From Benincasa hispida (lineage: Eukaryota > Streptophyta > Magnoliopsida > Cucurbitales > Cucurbitaceae): a DNA stretch of 64,000 nucleotides. The notes below the pieces were generated by a model. The model saw nothing but the letters and a program-made list of their open reading frames with translations, made no database searches and was not told the origin of the DNA. Positions 32,959 to 43,900 of the stretch are shown here, one piece after another. Position 1 is the stretch's first letter. Each line of letters starts with the position of its first letter. The stretch covers positions 921,302 to 985,301 of the forward strand of contig NC_052355.1 of NCBI RefSeq assembly GCF_009727055.1, written 5' to 3'. Position numbers and translations under genes: made by a program.

Positions 32959-33981
32959 GTCGCAAGATCTGGTCTGACCCCCTCTTGTAAAGATTTGGCT
33001 CGTCCTAATAGTAGGATTTACATTCATGCATAAGCCGCCTCTTTTGGGGGGCTGTGTAATTTTTCGAAAATTTCTCACAAACCAGGTAATTGACAACATC
33101 AACGTACCATGGTAATTCTTCAAATTTGAATAGCTGCTCATCTGGAAAGGATGTGTTCAGCTCCGATTGAATGCGTTCTACTTTCGGATTCTCTAATCTC
33201 GATAGGTGGTCTATAACCTGGTTCTCCGTCCCCTTGCGGTCAATTATTTCCATGTTGAATTCTTGGAGGAGGAGAACTCATCAGATTAACCTCGGCTTTG
33301 CATCTTTCTTGGTCATTAAATATTTGGTTTCCGAGTGGTCGGTGTGAACTATCACTTTGGATCCCAGCAAGTAAGCTCTAAATTTTTCCAATGCAAAGAT
33401 CACTGCAAGAAGCTCCTTTTCTGTGGTAGTGTAGTTTGCTTGAGCAGGGTTCAATGTTCTACTGTTTTTTTCTTCTGTGCTAACACTGCCCCTATCGCAT
33501 AACCACTAGCATCGCACATTAGCTCGGATGGCTTCGTCCAGTTAAGTGCGATCAAAACAAGAGCGGTTATTAATGCGTTCTTCAATATTTTGAATGCTTT
33601 GAGGCATGGTGAATCAAATTCAAAAGTTATGTCGGCCTCTAGCAACGCACTCAACGATCGAGCTATCTTCGAAAATTCCTTCACAAAATGACGGTAGAAT
33701 CCTGCATGTCCAAGGAAACTCTTTACAGCCTTCACATTTGCTGGAGTTGGAAGCTTTTCAATGGCCTCAATCTTTGCTTTATCCACCTCCAGCCCTTCTT
33801 TGGAGACCTTGTGCCCGAGCACAATTCCTTCGTTCACCATGAAATGGCATTTATCCCAATTCAGCACAAGATTTGTCTCTTCGCATCTCCTTAATATCTT
33901 CTCCAAGTTGTTCAGACAGACTTCATATGTTTGCCCATAAATCGAGAAGTTGTCCATAAAAATTTCCACTAAATCCTCTAG
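32959..33981 (-). pseudogene. Element E RT C-terminal half and RNase H
   Basis: Minus from 33981: LEDLVEIFMDNFSIYG. The family has FMDD, so the second catalytic Asp is Asn (33949-33951). RT thumb and connection follow (CEETNLVLNWDKCHFMV, IVLGHKVSKEGLEVDKAK, VKSFLGHAGFYRHFVKEFSKIA). RNase H follows ([15 protein letters not shown], then the HTDHSE-like block near 33340). After it comes the RNase H-integrase linker (NQVIDHLSRLE). The N-terminal RT with the fingers and first Asp is missing between here and 42906. The frame continues into E integrase across copia D. Confidence 0.86.
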
Positions 33982-34264
33982 TGTGAACCCCGAATCCTAA
34001 TTTCTCTACTTGAGTACATTCCCTACTGAGATCAGTGTGATGAATAGGTTGATGTGGAAATAGTGTGGAATGATAGAAAAAAGAATGGAGATTTGAAGAA
34101 AAGAGGGAATTTGGAAGCTCAACTTTTGGGGAAAAATTTGGAAATTTGGCTAAGTATAAATTTTGTGTGTTGATGCGTTGGAAGGGTGGTGTTGATGCAT
34201 TGGAAGAGTGGTTGGGGATGGCATGCGACTAAAGGAAGAAAGATAGAGGTGATGCATTGGAAGG

Positions 34265-34690
34265 CAGCTCATGCGTCGAAGCAAGACTCCGCCAGTACCT
34301 CCACGTCGAGCAGCAGCCGGCCAGCACCCCTAACATGCGTCGAGCAGCCTCGGCCAGCGCCCTTGCAATGCATCGAGCAGCCTCAGCCAGACACCCTACC
34401 CATGCATCGAGCAGCCCCGGCCGATCACCCTGCAAATGTGTCGAGCGGGCCACGCATATGCATTGAGCGCTCTGCCGAGCAGCCATGTCGTGTGCGTCGA
34501 GGTGCCCTACCATGCAGCCAAGCACGCAGCCCATGCGGCGAGAGCAAGCGAGCGATGGCCAGCACACACTGCACGCCCATGCGTCGAGCAGCCAGCTTAT
34601 GCAGCACGCCTATGTGTTGGTGGCCAGCACCATGCGCCCATGCCAAGCAAGCCGTGCAATGCTACCTAGTGAGCCATGGCGTCGAGGATG
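34265..34690 (+). repeat. GCGTCGAGC-word block in epsilon LTR
   Basis: Irregular repeats of CATGCGTCGAGCAGCC and CATGCATCGAGCAG occur, with GCCAGC spacers. It is CpG-rich compared with its AT-rich surroundings. The same block is at 41640-41990 and at 6120-6560, with different unit number and order. Confidence 0.7.
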
Positions 34691-35073
34691 GACGGCCAAC
34701 CTCCTAAACGTTGGTGATGTTAGCTCCTTGTGATGGCTAAGTTGAATTGTAATGATAATGAATTGGCTTGCTATGCATTGGTGATGGCTATGCATTGAGT
34801 ATGGACTATGCGTTGAACATCCAAGAGTTGGACGCATACAAAGGATGAGATCATCAGGAGAACAGCATCAAAACCATGTGTCTTCTTGGGAGGAAAGCCT
34901 TAAGCCTTAAGAATGTGAGGTGGTGGCATCAGATTGGAGGCTCATGCATTAACAACGTGGGAGGAAGACACTTAGCTTGCGTTGATCACAGAATTTCATT
35001 GATGGGGTGAGAAGGAGACACTTGGCCATGCAGCCAAGTAGGTGGTGTCAACTATGGAGAAGGTTTGGATGCC

Positions 35074-35081
35074 TATAAATA
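35074..35081 (+). promoter_or_regulatory. TATA box of 5' LTR G
   Basis: TATAAATA in the context GCCTATAAATAGAGCC. The identical site in the 3' LTR is at 42364-42371. It is the likely promoter of the element transcript. Confidence 0.65.
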
Positions 35082-36334
35082 GAGCCAAGAGATTTCAATT
35101 TTAGATCAAAATTCAAAAATATCGTAAAAAGAGTGGGAAAGTTGAGCAGACCTTGCGTTGGAGCCAAAATCCATGCGTTAGTCATAGTATTTCAAAGAGG
35201 ACGCATTGGATAGTGAAGTTTGGAAAGTAGCATCAATTTGGGACGAGGAGTTCTCCCAATTTACTAATGCGTTTGGAGTGATTCCAAAGCCACCTGAAAT
35301 CTCTTAGAGTAGTTTTAAGGGAAGGGCTGCTGGAGGAAAATCTCGAAGGGATCGGGCTGGAAACTGAGAAGAATTCAGAAGGGTCAGGCTGTCAGATCAG
35401 TTTGGGCCAGTCTTGAAGCTTCTGTGATTCTGAACAAACCACGAGAATTTTCAAGCTCAAATTTTAGGGTAAACTTCCTAAGACCTTTTAGAATATGTTT
35501 GTAGAAGGAAGTATTTCAAAATAAGGTCCAAAACTATGAGTAATCTAAGCTGAAATTTGAATCTGGATTCTAGGGGTGAAAAGGGAGCCTGAGGTAGAAA
35601 AGGGAGCTACTAGAGTGAAAAGCTCCTAAGCAATCAAGGTGAGTGGCTAAAACGTTTTGACTAAAACATTTGCTTAAAATGTTTGATTACCACGTGTTAT
35701 AGAAAGCATGTTTTAAAGAAGATTATTCTTATGCCAGCTAGTTTTACAAAGTGATTTCCAAGCAAACTATGAATTATGTTTTAAACGCATGCATGTGTGA
35801 GAAATTGTTGAAAAGCGATTTATATGTGTTAGAAGCTTATACTATAGAAGCTTATATTTCAATTAAACTCTTTATTGAGATTTTGCATGAGAATCAATTA
35901 TCATTCTTAAGTCACTCACTAGGCGCAAGCTCACCTCGTTTTCAAATGTTTTCTTCCCCCACACCAGGTAGAGTCAAATCCTCTAAAGATAGCTCTACAT
36001 CTGCTCTGCCACTAAAGGACAAAGAGATTTGTAAACCGTCTGTTTAGGTGGTTTCTATTAATATTGTACACATGTTACTGTTGTTCATATAGGGACTAGA
36101 GTTTTTGGGTTTTGGGACTTGTAAATCTAGTGTTTAATGACTCTAAATATGTTATGTTTCTAAATTAATAAATTTTTGGCCTAAAGACATTCCGCTATAT
36201 ATAAGTTTTATTTTGGTATCAGAGTTATTCCGGAAGAGTTATTAGGCAGTAAGTGTCAGCCAAAAGGTTGATAACTGCTGCAGTCACGCCCTTCTCTAGG
36301 CTAAGAGGGTGGTCTGGTACGGGGTGTCACAGCT

Positions 36335-36346
36335 TGGTATCAGAGC
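36335..36346 (+). other. Primer-binding site of chromovirus G
   Basis: TGGTATCAGAGC, complement of the initiator tRNA-Met 3' end, lies three bases after the LTR end at 36331. Confidence 0.92.
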
Positions 36347-36483
36347 AAAGGTATACGTAAACTTGGGAAAGGTTTGAGCTAGCTTAGTACTAAAGCATAA
36401 GATTTTGGGTGAAAGAGAGATTATGCATTAGATTAAGTCCCATAGATAAGTCCCTAACATGTGTACTTAATAATTAGGCAAAA

Positions 36484-37602
36484 ATGTTGAGGAGAAGTGG
36501 CAAGCGGAGCAAGCAGACTGAGGAGAGGAATATTGACCCTACCAGCGGAGGTCCTGAAGTTAGACGGGACCCAGATCCGAAAGGGAAAAGAGTTAGAGAC
36601 TCAGTAGAGCAGGAAGTAACTTCTGCAAACGAGTCGAGTACACCAAAGGTAGATGTAGAGCCCCAGACGAAGGATCGAGTATTTGATAGAATCACTCAAA
36701 GATTGGCAGTGAGTGTAGGATCGATCCAGAACGATCCAAAAAAGAAATTCGGCCTCGAGAGGCTGAAAGCTTTAAAAGCCACGACGTTCGATGGAGCCAC
36801 AGATCCAGTAGATGCTGAGATCTGGTTAGATTTGATTGAGAAATGTTTTAAGGTTATGAGGTGCCCTAAGGATCGTAAGGTCGAGTTAGCAGCATTCTTG
36901 CTGCAGAAAAGGGCTGAGAAATGGTGGAAAGTGATAGAGGCTAGAATGAGTAGTTCGGAAACTATGACTTGGTCTGAGTTCAAGCAAGTATTTGAGGATA
37001 AATACTACCCTAGTTCTTTTAAACAAGCAAAGAGGGAGGAATTCCTTAAGCTAACTCAGGGAATGATGACAGTTGCTGAGTGATTTACTGAGTTATCTCA
37101 GTATGCCCTTCCGATCATCGCAGAAGAGAATGAGAGGTGTAGGAGATTTGAAAATGGCCTAAGAAGAAAGATACGTACACCCATTACCTCTACATCTAGT
37201 TGGGTGAATTTCACTCAGTTAGTTAAGACCGCTATCCGAGTAGAGCAGAGTGTAGCGAGGGAAGATGTACTCCAGCCAGGTGAAGGACAGTTTAGAATGC
37301 CTGGAAAAACGAGAAGTAAGAGATTTAGACCCTCATTCTCTGGACAGTCAAGTATAAGGAGTTTTGCAGGCACGAACCAACAAAGTTCAGGTCGAAAAAG
37401 GTCAAGACCTGTAGCTGGACCGAGTGGAAGATCAGTATCAGGTCGTGCTAGTGAGTCAGTAGCTAGTACAGGGAGGAAACCACTTTGTGTAAACTGTGGT
37501 AGGCCTTATACAGGAGTATGTTATGTCAATAGGAATGTGTGCTTCCAGTGCGGCCAAGCTGGGCATTTCAAGAGAGATTGTCAGCTAGGTCATGGAGCAT
37601 AG
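36484..37602 (+). pseudogene. Chromovirus G gag with one in-frame stop
   Basis: ATG 36484 follows a short leader. Residues 1-80 are charged and variable. Then comes the retrotransposon gag core (LKATTFDGATDPVDAEIWL, LQKRAEKWWKVIEARM, FEDKYYPSSFKQAKREEFLKL). A TGA at 37081-37083 interrupts. The same frame continues with FTELSQYALPIIAEENER and a Ser/Arg-rich stretch. The CCHC zinc knuckle CFQCGQAGHFKRDC (37540-37581) binds RNA. A TAG ends the frame at 37603. Apart from the TGA the capsid is intact. Length and order are usual for Tekay-type gag. Confidence 0.88.
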
Positions 37603-37710
37603 AGTGAGCAAAGAGGAGTTACATAGACTGTAAACCAACCTAGAGTGACTGGAACTAGAGGTGAGGGATCCGATGTAGCTAAGCTGAAAAGAGTAGCTGA
37701 ACGACCCTAA

Positions 37711-37737
37711 CAGCAACAGCAGCAGCAGCAGCAGCAG
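37711..37737 (+). repeat. CAG trinucleotide repeat
   Basis: Nine CAG/CAA units lie in the gag-protease linker, preceded by a TAA. It would encode a Gln run if read in frame. It is a simple repeat and not a gene. Confidence 0.85.
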
Positions 37738-37740
37738 GGT

Positions 37741-39054
37741 AGAGTGTACACTATGACACACCATGAAGCGGAAGAGCCTTCAGATGTCGTAACTGATACG
37801 ATAACTTTATGTAATCAATCCTCTTATGCATTATTTGATCCTGGTGCTACGCACTAATTCATATCTAGCATGTGTGCATTACATATAGATAGAGTTCCTG
37901 AGCGTATGAATGAGGATTTGTTTATCTCTACGCTTGTAGGAGATACTCTAGTTGTACATGAGTATTACAAGAATTGTGAAGTAATTCTTGGAAATCAGAG
38001 TTTATGGGTTGATTTGATTCCCTTAGAATTACTAGAGTTTGATGTTCTCTTAGGTATGGATTTCTTAAGTAAACACTATGCCACTATGGATTGTGTAAAA
38101 AGAGAAATAGTGTTTAGTAAACCAGGTGAAAAAGAAATGACCCTGATAGGAAGTAAAAGAATACTTCCCGGAAGTTTAATATCAACAGTAAAGGCTAGGA
38201 AATTATTGAGTAAAGGATGTGAAGCCTATTTAGCCTATGTAGCAGTTTCACAGGATAAGAAACTGAAACCTGAGGATGTACCTGTGGTACAAGAATTCTT
38301 AGATGTGTTCCCTGAAGAATTATCAGGCTTACCACCTGACAAGGAAATAGAGTTTACTATTGAGTTGGTTCTGGGTACAGCACCTATATCCCAGGCACCA
38401 TATAGGATGGCACCAACGGAACTGAAAGAGTTAAAAGTTCAGTTACAGGAACTTGTAGATAAGAGGTACACTAAACCCAATGTGTTGCCTTGGGGAGCGC
38501 CAGTCTTGTTTGTTAAGAAGAAAGACGGTACTCTTAGATTATGCATAGACTATAGACAGTTGAATAAGGTAACCATTAAGAATAAGTACCCATTACCTCA
38601 TATAGATGATCTCTTCGATCAGTTAAAGGGAGCCACGGTGTTCTCTAAGATAGATTTGAGATCGGGTTATCAACAATTGAAGGTGAAAGACACTGATGTT
38701 CCAAAGACTGCATTCAGAACTAGATATGGACATTATGAGTTCCTAGTAATGCCGTTTGGATTGACAAATTCTCCTGCGGTATTTACGGACTTGATGAATA
38801 GGATATTTCATCATTATTTGGATAAGTTTGTAATAGTTTTCATAGATGATATACTAGTGTATTCTAGTAGTGCAGAGAAGCACAAAAAACATCTGAGGAT
38901 GGTGTTACAAATTCTAAGGGAAAAGAAGTTATATGCCAAATTTAGTAAGTGTGATTTTTGGTTAAATCAAGTCGTATTCCTTGGACATATAGTTTCAGCT
39001 GATAGAGTTAGCATTGATTCCCAAAAGATAGAAGCAATAGTTAATTGGGAATGA
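37741..39054 (+). pseudogene. Chromovirus G protease and reverse transcriptase
   Basis: Protease: the active-site block reads LFDPGATH followed by a stop (37855-37857). The catalytic Asp is at 37837-37839, and Pro replaces the usual Ser of DSG. The flap side DVLLGMDFL follows from 38041. RT (frame 37870-39054): [61 protein letters not shown] (first Asp), [15 protein letters not shown], and FIDDILVYS with an intact catalytic pair at 38839-38850. It ends in a TGA at 39052 where the family has Arg. RT is otherwise in one frame and is the best preserved in the window. Confidence 0.9.
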
Positions 39055-39640
39055 CTCCTAAATGTAACCAAAGTACGCAATTTTTTGGGTTTAGCAAGTT
39101 ATTATAGGAGATTCGTGGAGGGTTTTTCTAAGATAGCTCTACCATTAACAAACCTGACCAGAAAAGATGCGAAGTTTGAGTGGTCGCCAGAATGCGAGCA
39201 TAGTTTTCAAGTATTGAAATAGAGGTTAGTGTCAGCACCAGTATTAACTCTACCTACACCAGGTAAGAAGTTTGAGGTTTATTGTGATGCATCCCGACAA
39301 GGGTTAGGATGTGTGCTGATGTAGAAGGGAAAGGTAGTAGCTTATGCTTCTCGACAGTTAAAGAAGCATGAATGTAACTACCCTACACATGATTTAGAGT
39401 TAGCGGCAGTTGTGTTAGCTCTAAAGTTGTGGAGACATTACCTGTTTGGTGAGCCGTGTCACATATTTACGAAATATAAAAGTCTAAAGCATATCTTTGA
39501 TCAGAAGGAACTAAACTTAAGACAGAGAAGATGGCTCGAGTTGATCATAAAAGTCTAAAGCATATTTTTTATCAGAAGGAACTAAACTTGAGACAGAGAA
39601 GATGGCTCGAGTTGATCAAATACTATGCTGTCCCATTGAC
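39055..39640 (+). pseudogene. Chromovirus G RNase H with a 71-bp tandem duplication
   Basis: It continues from RT: NVTKVRNFLGLASYYRRFVEG, FEVYCDASRQGLGCV (RNase H Asp), [29 protein letters not shown] stops occur at about 39220 and 39322, both where the family has a Gln or Lys codon. The segment 39479-39549 is repeated at 39550-39620 with three to four differences. Being 71 bases, it shifts the frame just before integrase. Confidence 0.85.
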
Positions 39641-41106
39641 TATCACCCAGGTAAAGCAAATGTGGTAGTTGATGCTCTAAGTCGAAAAACCAGATCAACT
39701 AGAGCTAGTATCAATTCAGTGAAGGGTACACTGATTCATGAGTTGTATAATGCTAGAGCAGCATTATCAATCAATCAAAAAGGAGGGTTATTAGCTTCAT
39801 TTCAAGTGCGCCCTACGCTCGTAGAAGATATTCTACGTAAGCAGTTAAAGGATTCTGATCTTCAGAAGTTAGCTGAAGAAGTAGATAAAGGATTGAGGAC
39901 GGACTACCAATTAAGAGCTGACAAGGTACTATTGAAAGAAGGTAGGATATGCGTACCTAAGGACTTAGCACTTAAACAAGCTATTCTAGAGGAGGCACAT
40001 AGTTCGGCCTATGCTATGCATCCGAGTAGTACAAAGATGTACAGAACATTAAAGAGATCGTACTAGTGGCCTGGTATGAAAAGAGAAATAGCAGAGTATG
40101 TTGACAAGTGTCTAATATGTCAACAAATTAAGTGTCTAATATGTCAATAAATTAAACCAGAAAGACAGAGGCCAGAAGGATTACTTAATCCACTCCCAGT
40201 ACCAGAGTGGAAATGGGAGCATATTACGATGGATTTCCTGTTTAGATTACCTAAGACACCAGCAAGCTATGATGGTATATGGGTAATTGTGGATAGATTG
40301 ACAAAAACAGCTAAGTTTTTACCTGTTAAAGTTACTTATACCCTAGACCAATTAGCTAAGTTGTATGTTGATTGAGTTATGAGTCAGTTTAGGACTCTAG
40401 TTTCAATTGTATCAGATCGAAACTCCAGATTTACATCAATTTTTTGGCCTAGGTTGCAGAAAGCTATGGGAACCAAGTTATATTTTAGTATTGCTTTTCA
40501 TCCACAGATGGATGGTCAGTCTGAGCGGACCATCCAAACATTAGAGGACATGTTGAGAGCATGTATATTGCAATTCAAAGGCAGTTGGGATACGCATCTG
40601 TCGTTAATCGAATTTGCATATAACAACAGTTACCATTCGAGTATCGGGATGGCACCGTATGAGGCATTATACAGAAGACCATGTAGGACTCCGATATGTT
40701 GGAATGAAGTCGGTGAAAGGAAATTACTAGGTCCATAACTCGTGCAACAGACATCAGACAGCGTTAAGATTATAAGAGATAATCTTAAGACGGCTAGAGA
40801 TAGGCAAAAAAGTTACGCTGATAAGCGGATAAGAGAATTAGGGTTTGAAATCGGTGACAAAGTATTTCTTAAGAGAATTAGGGTTTGAAGTTGGTGACAA
40901 AGTATTTCTTAAGTTATCTCCATGGAAAGGAATACTCAGGTTCGGTAGGAAAGGGAAACCAAGTCTGAGATATATTGGACCTTACGAGATAATAGAAAGA
41001 GTTGGCCCAATGGCATATCGATTGAATTTACCTCCAGAATTATCTCGTATTCATGATGTGTTTCATTGGAAATGCTTAGAAAGTATGTGTCAGATCCTAC
41101 CATGTA
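39602..41106 (+). pseudogene. Chromovirus G integrase
   Basis: It starts with the RNase H-integrase linker (DYHPGKANVVVDALSRK). The zinc-binding region has the His pair near AHSSAYAMHPSSTKMYRTLK and the Cys pair in KCLICQQ (40110), the latter duplicated by a 24-bp tandem repeat (40109-40156). The core is FITMDF-like (first Asp at about 40231), IVSDRNSRFTS (second Asp) and DGQSERTIQTLEDMLR (Glu), so all three catalytic residues remain. Stops are at about 40063, 40147, 40374 and 40736. A 40-bp duplication at 40832-40911 shifts the frame in the C-terminal GDKVFLK region. Confidence 0.87.
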
Positions 41107-41307
41107 TTGCCTGAGCAACTGGTACAGTTGAAAAAGAATTTGTCTTATGAAGAAGAACCAGTAGAAATCCTTGACAGGAAGGAACAGGTCTTAAGGAATA
41201 AGACAGTCCCATTGGTAAAGGTACTATGGCATAACCATAGCACGGAAGAAGTAAAATGGGAAGCCAAAGAGCAAATCAGAAAGAAGTATCCACAGTTGTT
41301 TAATTGA
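41107..41307 (+). pseudogene. Chromodomain-like C-terminus of G integrase
   Basis: Sixty-six codons read PVEILDRKEQVLRNKTVPLVKVLWHNHS followed by TEEVKWEAKEQIRKKYPQLF. In chromoviruses this C-terminal module targets integration to chromatin. It has the strand-strand-helix wording VKVLW...EEVKWE of Tekay/Del elements, which often lack part of the canonical aromatic cage. It ends in a natural stop 51 bases before the 3' LTR. Confidence 0.8.
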
Positions 41308-41344
41308 CGAACTTCTAGCAAAATTTCGAGGATGAAATTTTCAT

Positions 41345-41358
41345 AAGGAGGAGGTAAA
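41345..41358 (+). other. Polypurine tract of chromovirus G
   Basis: AAGGAGGAGGTAAA lies immediately upstream of the 3' LTR start TGTGAACC (41359). Confidence 0.85.
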
Positions 41359-42905
41359 TGTGAACCCCGAATCATAATTTCTCTACTTGAGTACATTCCC
41401 TACTGAGATCAGTGTGATGAATAGGTTAATGTGGAAACTAGTTTGGAATGATAGAGAAGAGTGGAGATTTGAAGAAAATAGGGAATTTGGAAGCTCAACT
41501 ATTGGGGAAAAATTTGGAAATTTGGCTAAGTATAAATTTTGTGTGTTGATGCATTGGAAGGGTGTTGTTGATCCGTTGGAAAAGTGATTAGGAATGGCAT
41601 GCGGCTGAAGGATGAAAGATGGAGGTGATGCGTTGGAAGCCAGCCCATGCGTCGAGCAACCTCGGCCAGACACCCTGCTCATGCATCGAGTAGCCTCGAC
41701 CGGACGCCTTGCCAATGCGTCGAGCGGCCACGAACATATGTTGAGCGCCCTGCCGAGTAGCCATGCCATGTGTCGAGGTGCCCTGCCATGCAGCCAAGCA
41801 CGCCCATGTGGCCGAGCAAGTGAGCGATGGCTAGCACACGCCGCAAGCCCATGCGTCGAAGCAGCACGCCCATGCGTCGAACGGCCAGCCTATGCAGCAC
41901 GCCTATGCGTTGGTGGCCAGCACCATGCGCCCATGCCAAGCAAGCTGTGGAATGCTACCTAGTGAGCCATGCGTCGAAGATGGACGGTCACCCTATGTGT
42001 TAGTGATGGTTAGCTCCTTGCGATGGCTAAGTTGAATTGTAATGATAATGAATTGGCTTGCTATGCATTGGTGATGGCTATGCATTGAGTATGGACTATG
42101 CGTTGAACATCCAAGAGTTGGACGTATACAAAGGATGAGATCATGAGGAGAACAGCATCAAAACCATGTGTCTTCTTGGGAGGAAAGCCTTAAGCCTTAA
42201 GAATGTGAGGTCGTGGAATCAGATTGGAGGCTCATGCATTGGCAACATGGGAGGAAGACACTTAGCTTGCGTTGATCATAGAATTGCATTGATGGGGTGA
42301 GAAGGAGACACTTGGCCATGCAGCCAAGTAGGTGGTGTCAACTCTGGAGAAGGTTTGGACGCCTATAAATAGAGCCAAGAGACTTCATTTTTAGATCACA
42401 ATTCAAAAATACTGTAAAAAGAGTGGGAAAGTTGAGCAGACCTTGCGTTGGAGACAAAATCCATGCGTTAGTCATAGTATTTCAAAGAGGACGCATTGAA
42501 CAGTGAAGTTTGGAAAGTAGCATCAATTTAGGACGAGGAGTTCTAACAATTTACTCATGCGTTTGAAGTTATTCCAAAGCCACCTAAAATTTCTGAGAGT
42601 CTAGTTTTCAGGGAAGGGCTATCGGAGGAAAAGCTCAAAGGGATCGGGCTGGAAACTGAGAAGAAGATAGAAGGGTTAGGCTGTCGGATCAGTTTGCCAG
42701 TCTTGAATCTTCTGTGATTCCAGACAAACCACGAGAATTTCTGAGCTCAAATTTTATGATAAGCTTCCTGAGACATTTTGGAATATGTTTGTAGAAGGAA
42801 GTATTTCAAAATAAGGTTCAGAACTATGAGTAATCTAAGCTGAAATTTGAATCTGGATTCTAGGGGTGAAAAAGGAGCCCGAGGTAGAAAAGGGAGCTAC
42901 TAGAG
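41359..42905 (+). mobile_element. 3' LTR of chromovirus G, truncated
   Basis: It matches 33982-35625 of the 5' LTR and stops at GGGAGCTACTAGAG. About 700 bases of LTR end are missing. The break lies in a CTACTAGAG word shared with the tandem repeat that follows. The TATA box is at 42364-42371. Confidence 0.87.
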
Positions 42906-42989
42906 CCCCCCGATTGCTTCTTGTAGTGTAATCTACTAGAGTCCCCTGATTGCCTCTTATATCTACTAGCGTCCACCTGATTGCTTTTA
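42906..42989 (+). repeat. Short 30-bp tandem repeat at the G/E junction
   Basis: Nearly three units of the type TCCCCTGATTGCCTCTTATA plus TCTACTAG occur (42906-42941, 42942-42971, 42972-42989). On the minus strand they lie in the E frame just after AIRWTLVDIRG. Such a repeat is not expected in this protein. Confidence 0.75.
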
Positions 42990-43900
42990 TATATTTCTTT
43001 AGGATGCTAAGCAGCACATTTTCTTGTTCTTCTTGTAGTGTAGAGGAAATTATCACTGGCAAGGTTTCATTTTTCCCAAGGAAAACATACTTCAGATGAC
43101 TTGGTGGAGTTTTCATTTCCACGGTATGTGATTGTTCCAAGGAAGGTTTTTGTGTTTTTCTCTCTTCATTCAAATTCAATTTTTCTTCTTTGTTTGCAGT
43201 TTTCGTGATCACATTGCAGGTTTCTACGGATGTGGTCGCATCCTATCTTTCATCTTCTTCTTCGGACTCCACTTCTTCATCACAATTGTGTTCATTGTCA
43301 GAATCGGATAGGTCTTCATCTTCTGGATACTTCATGGCTTTGATGATGTTAAACCTGAGCTTCTTCCCATTTATACTCATCGTGATCTCTCCCTTGTACA
43401 CATCAATTTGAGCACGACCAGTAGATAAAAAATGGTCATCCCAATATGATGGGCACATCTTTGTCCGCTTCATAGTCAAGAATGATGAAGTCAGCTGGTA
43501 GAATGAATTTATCAATTGTGACCAGGACATCCTTCAACTTTCCCTCCGGGTGAACTAGGGACCTGTTCACCAGCTGAAGAGTCACCGTCGTGGGCGTCAG
43601 CTGCCCCACATTCAACTGTTTGAAGATTGAAAAGGGCATTAAATTTATATTTGCCCCAAGATCGCATAGCGCTTGCCCAATATAGATCCCGCCAATTGAG
43701 CAAGGTATCGTAAAGCTTCCTAGGTCGCGCATCTTTGGTGGGATTATGGTGTTTGACTTTTGCATTAATGCCACCATTGCGAACTTTCCCGTGCTTCTTT
43801 TCTTTGACACCATGTCCTTCAAAACCTTAGTATATTTCAACATTTGTTCTATCGCTTCTGTAAATGGGATGTTGATGTGTAGTTGCTTTAACATTTCCAT
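42990..43900 (-). pseudogene. Element E protease and protease-RT spacer
   Basis: Minus from 43900: PFTEAIEQMLKYTKVLKDMVSKK, MVALMQKSNTIIPPKMRDLGSFTIPCSIG. Then the aspartic protease signature ALCDLGANINLMPFSIFKQL (catalytic Asp in DLGA). Then DFIILDYEADKDVPIILG at the end of the protease. A one-base shift near 43440 leads to LSTGRAQIDVYKGEITMSINGKKLRFNI. An acidic Glu/Asp/Ser stretch follows at 43250-43320. After it come the RT N-terminal lead-in PPSHLKYVFLGKNETLPVII and LLSILKKYIKAIRW. This wording is Athila-type. It stops at the tandem repeat and chromovirus G. Confidence 0.86.

Larger units (their letters stand above)
33982..36331 (+). mobile_element. 5' LTR of chromovirus G (epsilon family)
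   Basis: TGTGAACCCCG to GGGGTGTCACA, 2350 bp. Against the 3' LTR I count about 9 differences in a 260-base stretch (34741-35000 against 42032-42291), so it is a fairly young insertion relative to the others. The 173-codon ORF at 34186-34707 lies in the GCGTCGAGC-word block and is not a protein I can relate to anything. Confidence 0.88.
33982..42905 (+). mobile_element. Chromovirus G: Ty3/gypsy element, nearly full length
   Basis: It has 5' LTR 33982-36331, initiator tRNA-Met PBS, gag with zinc knuckle, protease, RT, RNase H, integrase, chromodomain-like tail, PPT and a 3' LTR truncated at 42905. The order and the C-terminal chromodomain place it in the chromoviruses, with Tekay/Del wording. 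It sits inside E's RT and roughly 150 RT codons of E are missing at its right end together with about 0.8 kb of the 3' LTR. Ten or so stops, mostly explainable as C-to-T changes, and three short tandem duplications disable it. Confidence 0.88.

Noticed and set aside
34186..34707. 173-codon ORF, with other long ORFs on both strands
   Set aside because: It is produced by GC-rich word repeats with few stops in any frame. The 3' LTR version (41612-41962) has a different frame and length.
37711..37737. Polyglutamine gene segment
   Set aside because: Simple CAG repeat in a decayed gag-protease linker preceded by stops.
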